From: Chloroflexota bacterium
GTDB taxonomy: Bacteria; Chloroflexota; Limnocylindria; QHBO01
Direction of reading: 5' to 3'
NCBI GenBank assembly: GCA_005879775.1
Contig: VBJX01000023.1
Location: 1-32,037, forward strand
Length of the DNA stretch: 32,037 bases
Shown here one piece after another: positions 6,743 through 13,882 of this stretch. The position numbers and the translations under genes were made by a program. The notes beneath the pieces were generated by a model. The model had not been told where the DNA came from, ran no database searches, and saw only the letters and a list, made by a program, of their open reading frames with translations. How positions within the stretch are numbered: position 1 is the first letter of the stretch; every line of letters starts with the position of its first letter.

Positions 6743-9700
6743 ATGACCAGCCAGGATCCGCCTGAGGAGTCGCCGGTCGAGCGCGCCCTGGAGAGCGTGA
6801 ACGCCGGCTACGTGGCGGAGATGCGGGAGCGCTTCCTGCAGGACCCGGCCTCGGTCGACGACGAGTGGCGGGCGCTCTTCGAGCCGCGCATCAGCGGCCC
6901 GGAGACCCAGGCGATTGCCGGTTCCGCCGAGGGGGCGGGCGCCGACGGAGGATCGACCACCGGGACCGAGGCGACCATCAGCGAGCTCCCGGCCGGTGCG
7001 ACGCCGCTGGCCGGAGCCGCCGCACGGCTGGCATCGAACATGACGGCATCCCTGGCCGTGCCCACCGCCACCAGCTTCCGGGAGATGGAGGTTTCCGTCC
7101 TCGATGCCCGGCGCCGGGAGCTGAACGAGCAGCTCGCGCCGCGCAAGCTGACGTTCACTCATCTCATCGGCTGGGCGCTGGTGCGCGCCGCGAACGAGCA
7201 GCCCGCCATGAACCATCACTTCAACGAGGCCGATGGAAGGGCGTTTCGGGTCGACCCGGGTGCATTGAACCTGGGGCTGGCAGTCGATGTCGAGCGTCCC
7301 GACGGCAGCCGGACCTTGATCGTGCCGGTGGTGCGGAGGGCCGACAGCCTCGACTTCCCGGCTTTCCACGCTCGATGCGACGAGCTGATCGAGCGCGCCC
7401 GCGCCGCACGCCTGGCCCCTGACGACGTGAGCGGAGCCACGATCACCCTCACCAACCCCGGGACCCTGGGGACGACCGCATCGGTGGCGCGTCTGATGCC
7501 CGGGCAGGGCGCCATCCTGGCAACCGGCGCGATCCGCCAGGCAGGTGGCCGGCGCCTGATGACCATCAGCTCGACATATGACCACCGCATCATCCAGGGA
7601 GCCGAGTCCGGCGCCTTCCTGCGGCGCATCGAGCAGCTGCTCGGCGGCGCTGACCGCTTCTACGAGGAGATCGCCGCCTCACTGAGCGTCGGGCTCGGCC
7701 GGGTCCCTGAGTCTGGGCCCGATGCGGACCTCCGCGCGGTCGCCGCCGGCATGGCGCTCGTATCGGCCTACCGCTCGCACGGGCACCTGGCAGCGCAGCT
7801 GGATCCGCTGGGGAGCGCCCCTCCCGGCGATCCGTCGCTCGATCCGGCGTCGCTGGGGCTGAGCGAAGAGGCCATGGCCCGGATCCCGTCGGACCTGCTG
7901 CGCATCAGCGTCCCCGGCGCAACCCTGGCCGAGGCGCTTCCCGCGCTGCAGGCAACCTACTGTGGGTCGGTCGCTTACGAGGTGGAGCACATCGGCAGCC
8001 ACGAAGAGCGAGTCTGGCTGCGGGAGCGGATCGAGTCGGGAGCCCACCGGCAGCCCTTCTCCAAGGAGGCGCAGGGAGCGCTCCTGCGGCGGCTGAGCGA
8101 AGTGGAGGGGCTGGAGCGCTTCCTGCACAAGGCCTACCTGGGCCAGAAGCGCTTCAGCATCGAGGGGCTGGACATGATGGTCCCCATGCTCGAGCAGATC
8201 CTCTCCGATGCCCGGGCGGCTGGAGCACGCGACGGGGTGATCGGCATGGCGCACCGCGGCCGGCTGAACGTGCTGGCGAACGTGGTGGGGGTGAGCAAGG
8301 AGGCGCTCCTCGCCGAGTTCGAGGCCGGACGGGCCGGCACGGATGCCAAGGTCCCGCGCGGCGGCCTCGACGACGTCAAGTATCACCTCGGCTCGTCAGG
8401 CAGCTACGAGACCATTGCAGGCGCAATCGAGGTCACCCTGTCTCCCAACCCGAGCCACCTCGAGGCAGTCAACCCGGTGGTGGAAGGGCGCGCGCGGGCA
8501 CAGCAGTCGGACCGCAGCGGGCCGATGGTCAAGGTCGACCCCGACCGGACACTCCCCATCCTGATCCACGGCGACGCCGCCTTCGCCGCCCAGGGCGTCG
8601 TGGCCGAGACCTTCAACCTTGCGCGCCTGGCCGGCTACACGACCGGCGGGACCGTCCACCTGATCGCCAACAACCAGATCGGCTTCACCACCGAGCCCGG
8701 CGACGCACGATCAACCGACTACTCGAGCGACCTGGCGAAAGGCTTCGACGTCCCGATCGTCCATGTCAACGGCGACGATCCGGAGGCCTGCCTGGCGGCC
8801 GCCCGCCTGGCGATGATGTACCGCGAGCGATTCCACGCCGACGTCGTGATCGACCTCGTCGGCTACCGGCGCTACGGGCACAACGAGGGCGACGAGCCGG
8901 CGTACACCCAGCCGATCACCGCCGCCGCGATCGCGAACCACCCCAGCGTGCGCGAGCGGTATCGGTCGATCCTGGTGGAGGCCGGGGCAGTCTCGGCTGA
9001 AGAGGCGGATGGCTGGGCGACGGAGGTCGCCCAGGATCTGGCCGCCAGGCAGGCCGCCGTCCGCAAGGGCCATGAAGAGCCGCAGCTCGACCGGGGATCG
9101 GAGGCGATCGAGATCGAGGAGGGGGGCGAGCCGGTCACCGCGGTCGAGGAGGCCACCCTGCGGCGCCTGAACGATGAGCTGCACAGCTGGCCAGAGGGCT
9201 TCAACGTCAATCCGAAGCTTGCCAGGCAGATCGAGCGGCGCCGCGTTGCGCTCGACGGCTCGGAAGCCAGGATCGAGTGGGGCCATGCCGAGTCGCTGGC
9301 CCTCGCCTCGCTGGTGGTGCAGGGGGTGCCGGTGCGCCTCACCGGACAGGACACGGTGCGTGGCACCTTCAGCCAGCGACATGCAGCCCTCCACGACGCG
9401 AAGACCGGAAACGTCCACGTGCCGATCCAGAAGCTGTCGGGAGCGGCCGCAAGCATGGAGCTGCACAACAGCCCGCTCTCAGAGTACGCGTGCCTCGGCT
9501 TCGAGTACGGCTACGCGGTCACTGCCCCCGAGGCGCTCGTCATCTGGGAGGCGCAGTACGGGGACTTCGTCAACGGCGCCGAGATCATCATCGACCAGTT
9601 CCTGATCGCCGGGCTCGCCAAGTGGCGGCAGAGCTCGCGCCTGACCCTCCTCCTGCCCCACGGCTATGAGGGCCAGGGGCCTGAGCATTCCTCGGCGCGA

Positions 9701-10309
9701 CTCGAGCGCTTCCTGGCGCTGGGGGCAGAGGGCAACATCCGGGTCATCTACCCCACCACCCCGGCCCAGTACTTCCACCTGCTGCGGCGGCAGGGGCTGC
9801 ATGGCGACCTGCGGCCGCTGGTGGTGATGACCCCAAAGTCGCTACTGCGGCTGCCGCAGTCGGCCTCGAGCCTGGCTGAGTTGAGCGAGGGCGTCTTTGC
9901 ATCGGTTCTGGATGACCCACGCACCGCCTCGCCGGAGGCTGCCGACGCGGTCCGGCGCGTGATCCTGTGCAGCGGCAAGATCTACTACGACCTCACCACC
10001 GCGCCGTTGCGCGACGAGCAGGCCGACCTGGCGATCGTGCGTGTCGAGCGCCTCTACCCGTTCCCCGACGAGCAGCTGGAGCCGGTCCTGGCCCGCTATC
10101 CGAAGGCCGAGCGGGTCGCCTGGGTGCAGGAGGAGCCGCGCAACATGGGCGCACGCAAGTTCGTGCTGCCCAAGATCCGCCACCTCGTCCCGTTCCGCAC
10201 CCCACTGGGCGACATCAGCCGGCCGGAGCGCTCCCGTCCGGCGGAAGGCTATCCCGCCTCACACCTCGAGGAGCAGGCCCGCATCGTGCGCGAGGCGCTC
10301 ACCAGCTAG
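6743..10309 (+). CDS. kgd: Fused 2-oxoglutarate dehydrogenase E1 / succinyltransferase-domain enzyme
   Basis: 1188 residues, close to mycobacterial Kgd (about 1230). Residues 1-50 match the E1o N-terminal segment (NAGYVAEMRERFLQDPASVDDEWRALF, here quoted only to W-R-A-L-F). A Ser/Gly/Pro-rich linker leads to an E2-type acyltransferase domain (about 90-320) ending in STYDHRIIQGAESG, with His281 of the DHR motif; there is no lipoyl domain. The E1 part follows: HRGRLNVLAN (His504), the thiamine-diphosphate motif GDAAF (Asp611) through the Asn-Asn of IANNQIGF, and RRYGHNEGDEPAYTQP. It decarboxylates 2-oxoglutarate in the TCA cycle and, with a lipoylated partner and E3 encoded elsewhere, feeds succinyl-CoA. 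This architecture is best known from Actinomycetota. It is a single-gene unit behind a TATCCT box; mdh and gltA lie about 17 kb downstream. Confidence 0.95.
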   Translation: MTSQDPPEESPVERALESVNAGYVAEMRERFLQDPASVDDEWRALFEPRISGPETQAIAGSAEGAGADGGSTTGTEATISELPAGATPLAGAAARLASNMTASLAVPTATSFREMEVSVLDARRRELNEQLAPRKLTFTHLIGWALVRAANEQPAMNHHFNEADGRAFRVDPGALNLGLAVDVERPDGSRTLIVPVVRRADSLDFPAFHARCDELIERARAARLAPDDVSGATITLTNPGTLGTTASVARLMPGQGAILATGAIRQAGGRRLMTISSTYDHRIIQGAESGAFLRRIEQLLGGADRFYEEIAASLSVGLGRVPESGPDADLRAVAAGMALVSAYRSHGHLAAQLDPLGSAPPGDPSLDPASLGLSEEAMARIPSDLLRISVPGATLAEALPALQATYCGSVAYEVEHIGSHEERVWLRERIESGAHRQPFSKEAQGALLRRLSEVEGLERFLHKAYLGQKRFSIEGLDMMVPMLEQILSDARAAGARDGVIGMAHRGRLNVLANVVGVSKEALLAEFEAGRAGTDAKVPRGGLDDVKYHLGSSGSYETIAGAIEVTLSPNPSHLEAVNPVVEGRARAQQSDRSGPMVKVDPDRTLPILIHGDAAFAAQGVVAETFNLARLAGYTTGGTVHLIANNQIGFTTEPGDARSTDYSSDLAKGFDVPIVHVNGDDPEACLAAARLAMMYRERFHADVVIDLVGYRRYGHNEGDEPAYTQPITAAAIANHPSVRERYRSILVEAGAVSAEEADGWATEVAQDLAARQAAVRKGHEEPQLDRGSEAIEIEEGGEPVTAVEEATLRRLNDELHSWPEGFNVNPKLARQIERRRVALDGSEARIEWGHAESLALASLVVQGVPVRLTGQDTVRGTFSQRHAALHDAKTGNVHVPIQKLSGAAASMELHNSPLSEYACLGFEYGYAVTAPEALVIWEAQYGDFVNGAEIIIDQFLIAGLAKWRQSSRLTLLLPHGYEGQGPEHSSARLERFLALGAEGNIRVIYPTTPAQYFHLLRRQGLHGDLRPLVVMTPKSLLRLPQSASSLAELSEGVFASVLDDPRTASPEAADAVRRVILCSGKIYYDLTTAPLRDEQADLAIVRVERLYPFPDEQLEPVLARYPKAERVAWVQEEPRNMGARKFVLPKIRHLVPFRTPLGDISRPERSRPAEGYPASHLEEQARIVREALTS

Positions 10310-10323
10310 GGGTTGCGCCCGGC

Positions 10324-11046
10324 CTACGCCGTGTCCGGCGCCGGCGCGGTGGAGCCTCCGAAGAGCCGGACAGCGATCCCCAGCAATAAGCCGACCACAA
10401 CGGTCGCCAGCGGGGTGATCGAGCCGAGCGGCAGGAACGCCAGGGTTACGAGCAGGATGGCGGCGCCAAGTCCAAACAGGAGGCCACCCACGACCGCCCC
10501 GGGCCAGGAGCCTCGCCAGCCATACCAGGCCAGCAGCAGCCCGACCAGCAGGATCACGATGCCGGCCCAGAACGGGATCGTGGCCAGCGGGTCGCCGTTG
10601 ACCTTCATCCAGCCGCTGCCATCGCACGCCCCGCCGGTCCCCGAGATTGCCCCACTGACGTAGTAGAGGCCGGTGAAGCGGAACGGTACGTTGGCGCCGA
10701 CATCCACCGTCCCGTCGCCGTTCGTATCGCCCGCCTCGTTCGCGTCGCTGCCGCTCAGCGTGGTCGGCAGCCGAAAGATGTCGACGTGCCAGCGGTGATT
10801 GGTGATCACCAGCCCACCCATTGTGCCGTTCCATTCGACGGTGCCGGCCCAGTCGATGAGGAACGGATTGTCCTGGGTCGAATCGGGTGCGCCACTGGCC
10901 GCGGAATCGATCTGAATCTTGTTGGCGTCCAGCGAGGTGAGCGCCAGTGTGCAGTTCGTGAGACCAAAGGCGCCCGCGCTGGCCGGCAGGGCGAGGAGCG
11001 CTGCCGGGATCGCGAGGGTCGCGAGGAGTCGCATGACGGGTCGCAT
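10324..11046 (-). CDS. Secreted-domain membrane protein of unknown function
   Basis: 240 residues. A signal peptide (MRPVMRLLATLAIPAALLAL, cleavage near ASAGA) precedes an extracytoplasmic domain of about 130 residues containing two Cys (32 and 141) and a calcium-loop-like DxNxDGxxD at 107-115. Three hydrophobic segments follow (about 157-175, 183-203, 207-230), then a short Pro-rich tail. The start at 11046 has GGGAGG 8 nt upstream and a TAGGAT box at 11081-11076, so this gene has an ordinary leader with a Shine-Dalgarno. The family is not recognised. It converges on kgd with only 14 nt between the stop codons. Confidence 0.75.
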   Translation of the reverse strand: MRPVMRLLATLAIPAALLALPASAGAFGLTNCTLALTSLDANKIQIDSAASGAPDSTQDNPFLIDWAGTVEWNGTMGGLVITNHRWHVDIFRLPTTLSGSDANEAGDTNGDGTVDVGANVPFRFTGLYYVSGAISGTGGACDGSGWMKVNGDPLATIPFWAGIVILLVGLLLAWYGWRGSWPGAVVGGLLFGLGAAILLVTLAFLPLGSITPLATVVVGLLLGIAVRLFGGSTAPAPDTA

Positions 11047-11128
11047 GGGCGTTGCCTCCCATCGGCGTGTCCACGATCCTACGCCGCCCGGCCGGGAGGC
11101 GCCAACCGAGCCAGAGCTCTTGATGCGG

Positions 11129-11134
11129 TACCCT
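11129..11134 (+). promoter_or_regulatory. Leaderless -10 box of the P450 gene
   Basis: TACCCT ends 7 nt before ATG 11142, and no Shine-Dalgarno precedes the start. Confidence 0.45.
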
Positions 11135-11141
11135 GCCGCGC

Positions 11142-12359
11142 ATGCTGCGCGATGCCCTCGCCGCCTTCCAACCCGAGCAGATCGAGTTCATCGCGAATCC
11201 CTATCCGGCCTACGACGAGCTGCGGCGCGCCGGCCGCATCCACTACGACGAGCGGACCGACCATTGGCTGGTGACCCGCCACGCCGATGTCAACGCGCTC
11301 CTGCGCGATCGACGCTTCGGCCGCACCTACCTCCAGGTGGCCACCCACGCCGAGATGGGACGTCCGGAGGAGACCGACTGGCACGCGCCCTTCTGGCACG
11401 TGATCCGCAACGGCATGCTCGATCGCGAGCCGCCCGATCACACCCGTCTGCGCAGCCTCGTCTCCAGGGCGTTCACGCCAAAGCGCGTGGCCGAGCTGCT
11501 GCCAACCATCCAGGGGATCGTCGACCGCCTCGTCGACGAGGGGATGGCCGTCGGAGAGTTCGATCTGCTGGCGACGGTGCTGGAGCCGCTTCCGGTGACC
11601 GTCATCGCCGAGCTGCTCGGCGTGCCGGAGGCGGATCGCCACCTGCTGCGCCCCTGGTCCGCCGAGATCTGCCTCATGTACGAGCTCAATCCTTCCGACG
11701 ACTATGCCCGCCGCGCGGTGCGCGCCAGCATCGAGTTTGGCGACTACCTGCGCGAGCTCTCTCGCTCGCGTCGCGCCCACCCGGGCGCGGACCTGATCAG
11801 CGCGCTCGGCCAGGTGGTGGACGGAGGGGACCGGCTGACCGAGGACGAGCTGATCGGCACCTGCGTTCTCCTCCTCAACGCGGGGCACGAGGCGAGCGTC
11901 AACGGCTCCGGGAACGGCTGGTGGGCGCTCTTCCGCAACCCGGCTCAGCTGGCGCTGCTGCGCGGGGAGCCGCCGATCCTGCCGACGGCCATCGAGGAGC
12001 TGCTTCGCTTCGACACTCCCCTCCAGCTGTTCGAGCGCTGGGTGCTTGAGGAGTCGGAGATCTGCGGTGTCACGGTGCCGAAGGGAGCCGAGCTGGGGCT
12101 TCTCTTCGGGTCTGCCAACCGCGACCCCGATGTCTTCGCCGATCCGGATCTGCTCGACCTGCGGCGAGAGCCGAACCCGCACATCAGCTTCGGCGCCGGA
12201 GTTCACTTCTGCCTCGGCGCACCGCTCGCCCGGCTCGAGATGCAGGTCGCCTTCGAGACGATCCTGCGCCGGATGCCGCGTCTCGAGCTGGTCGCCGAGC
12301 CGGAATGGAAGCCGACCTACATCATCCGCGGCCTCCGCTCGCTTCCTGTCCGCGCGTGA
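11142..12359 (+). CDS. Bacterial cytochrome P450
   Basis: 405 residues, the usual size of soluble bacterial class I P450s. Diagnostic parts are E286-L-L-R289 (K-helix ExxR), the haem loop FGAGVHFCLG with Cys357 as axial ligand, and the I-helix AGHEAS at 247-252. In most P450s the residue after the acid is the Thr that helps proton delivery; here it is Ala251 followed by Ser252, the arrangement known from P450eryF (CYP107A1), where the substrate supplies the missing hydroxyl. N-terminal NPYPAYDELRRAG and LVTRHADV fit the CYP107-like group. It needs ferredoxin and reductase partners not seen here, so the substrate cannot be inferred. Its TGA overlaps the GTG of tag. Confidence 0.95.
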   Translation: MLRDALAAFQPEQIEFIANPYPAYDELRRAGRIHYDERTDHWLVTRHADVNALLRDRRFGRTYLQVATHAEMGRPEETDWHAPFWHVIRNGMLDREPPDHTRLRSLVSRAFTPKRVAELLPTIQGIVDRLVDEGMAVGEFDLLATVLEPLPVTVIAELLGVPEADRHLLRPWSAEICLMYELNPSDDYARRAVRASIEFGDYLRELSRSRRAHPGADLISALGQVVDGGDRLTEDELIGTCVLLLNAGHEASVNGSGNGWWALFRNPAQLALLRGEPPILPTAIEELLRFDTPLQLFERWVLEESEICGVTVPKGAELGLLFGSANRDPDVFADPDLLDLRREPNPHISFGAGVHFCLGAPLARLEMQVAFETILRRMPRLELVAEPEWKPTYIIRGLRSLPVRA

Positions 12360-12931
12360 TCGACCAGCGTCCGCGCTGTCCGTGGGGCAGCGGCGACCCC
12401 CTCAACCTGGCGTACCACGACACCGAATGGGGCGTGCCGATCCACGATGATCGGCACCTGTTCGAGCTGCTCAGCCTGGAGGGGGCGCAGGCCGGACTGT
12501 CGTGGACGACGATCCTCCGCAAGCGAGACGGCTATCGGCGCGCGTTCGAAGCGTGGGAGATCGAGCGGATCGCGGCCTACGGGCCGGACGACGAGGCTCG
12601 CCTGCTCGCCGATCCGGGGATCATTCGCAATCGCGCCAAGGTGCGGGCCGTCATCGGCAACGCGAGGGCCTACCTCTCGCTGGCCGATGCGCCGGACGCC
12701 TTCGACCGATACCTGTGGTCGTTCGTCGATGACGCACCAGTCGTCAACGCGTGGACGACGATGGGAACGGTCCCGGCCGAGACCGATGCCTCCCGCTCCC
12801 TCTCCCGCGACCTGAAGCGTCGCGGGTTTGCCTTCGTGGGACCCACCATCGCCTACGCCTTCATGCAGAGCGCCGGCCTGGTCAACGACCACCTGGTGAG
12901 CTGTTTCCGCCATGCCGAGCTGGCAGGGTAG
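12356..12931 (+). CDS. tag: DNA-3-methyladenine glycosylase I
   Basis: 191 residues, almost the same length as Escherichia coli Tag. Matching landmarks: RCPWG (Cys8), AYHDTEWGVP (His21), LEGAQAGLSW (Glu42), NRAKVRAVIGNARAYL, LWSFVD, KRRGFAFVGPTIAYAFMQSAGLVNDH and the His179/Cys183 pair. Cys8, His21, His179 and Cys183 correspond to the structural zinc site. The enzyme flips out and cuts 3-methyladenine from alkylated DNA in the cytoplasm. Start GTG 12356 overlaps the P450 stop (GTGA), implying translational coupling; an upstream ATG at 12305 would lie inside the P450 gene and adds residues absent from the family. Coupling of a repair glycosylase to a P450 is unusual but may only reflect gene packing. 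Confidence 0.95.
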   Translation: MIDQRPRCPWGSGDPLNLAYHDTEWGVPIHDDRHLFELLSLEGAQAGLSWTTILRKRDGYRRAFEAWEIERIAAYGPDDEARLLADPGIIRNRAKVRAVIGNARAYLSLADAPDAFDRYLWSFVDDAPVVNAWTTMGTVPAETDASRSLSRDLKRRGFAFVGPTIAYAFMQSAGLVNDHLVSCFRHAELAG

Positions 12932-12938
12932 GGCTCCC

Positions 12939-12944
12939 TATACT
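12939..12944 (+). promoter_or_regulatory. Leaderless -10 box of thrB
   Basis: TATACT (5/6 to consensus) ends 8 nt before ATG 12953. The promoter would drive the thrB - ABC-F - EamA unit. Confidence 0.6.
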
Positions 12945-12952
12945 CGGGCGAC

Positions 12953-13882
12953 ATGTCGCCCATCGCCTCGGTCGAGGTGCCGGCCAGCAGTGCCAACCTG
13001 GGAAGCGGAGCCGGCTGCTTCGCCGCGGCCCTGAGCCTGAAGCTGCGCGCCGAGCTCTTCCCGGGGGATCAGGCCGGCATCCTGCTCGACAGCCGGGGAG
13101 AGGGAGCTCCCGGCCCTGACGACGACCCGGACGACAACCTGCTGATGCGCGCCTTCCGCGAGGGGCTGCGCGCCGCCAGGGGTGCCGGGCAGGGGGCGGG
13201 GGCCTGGCGGATCGAGGTGAGCAGCATGATCCCGGCCGCTCGAGGCCTGGGGAGCAGCGCGGCGGCGATCGTGGCCGGGCTGCTGCTCGGGGCGGCCGCC
13301 GGCCGGCAGGCGCCGAGCGCCGACGAGCTGCTGGCCCTGGCGGCGGCCCTGGAGGGTCACCCCGAGAGCGTGGCGGCGGCGCTCTACGGCGGAATCACGC
13401 TGGCGGTCGCGCAGGGGATCGGCGAGGCGCCGGTCCTGCGCCGGTTCCGAGTCCCCGAGGCCTGGATCCCGGTCCTGTTCGTCGCAGCCACGACCTCGAA
13501 CTCGCGGCCGCCAACGCCTGGCGCGGTGAGCGTCGACGAGGCGGAGCGCGCCCTGGCCCGTGCCGCGCTGCTGGCCACCGCGGTGATCACGTCGGATGCC
13601 GGCCTCCTGAACACGGCCATGGACGACCGCCTCCGGCAGCCGCAGCGCCTGCTGAGCATGCCGGGAACGGGCGAGCTGATCCAGCTGGCGCAGCAGCGCG
13701 GGGCCGCGGGGGCGGCCCTCTCGGGTGGAGGGCCGAGCGTGCTGGCCATCTGCGATTCTCCGATCAGCGCCCACTCGGTCGAGAAGGCGTGGAACGCAGC
13801 GGGCCTGCCAGGCATGGCGACACGGCTGCGCTTCGACACCGGAGGGGCGCGCCTTCACGCCGGCGTTGCGGCCGAGCGATGA
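12953..13882 (+). CDS. thrB: Homoserine kinase (GHMP family)
   Basis: 309 residues with GHMP-kinase order: motif 1 VPASSANLGSGAG (9-21), the ATP-binding PAARGLGSSAAAIVAG (94-109), and motif 3 LSGGGPSVLAI near 245. The middle (EALARAALL-like helix, DDRLRQP) and the length fit homoserine kinase, which phosphorylates L-homoserine in threonine synthesis. Motif 1 departs from the common ANLGPGFD: the Phe-Asp pair is replaced by Ala-Gly, and motif 3 has GGGPS instead of GAGPS. A related GHMP kinase cannot be ruled out. It is leaderless behind TATACT and overlaps the ABC-F gene by ATGA. Confidence 0.85.
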   Translation: MSPIASVEVPASSANLGSGAGCFAAALSLKLRAELFPGDQAGILLDSRGEGAPGPDDDPDDNLLMRAFREGLRAARGAGQGAGAWRIEVSSMIPAARGLGSSAAAIVAGLLLGAAAGRQAPSADELLALAAALEGHPESVAAALYGGITLAVAQGIGEAPVLRRFRVPEAWIPVLFVAATTSNSRPPTPGAVSVDEAERALARAALLATAVITSDAGLLNTAMDDRLRQPQRLLSMPGTGELIQLAQQRGAAGAALSGGGPSVLAICDSPISAHSVEKAWNAAGLPGMATRLRFDTGGARLHAGVAAER

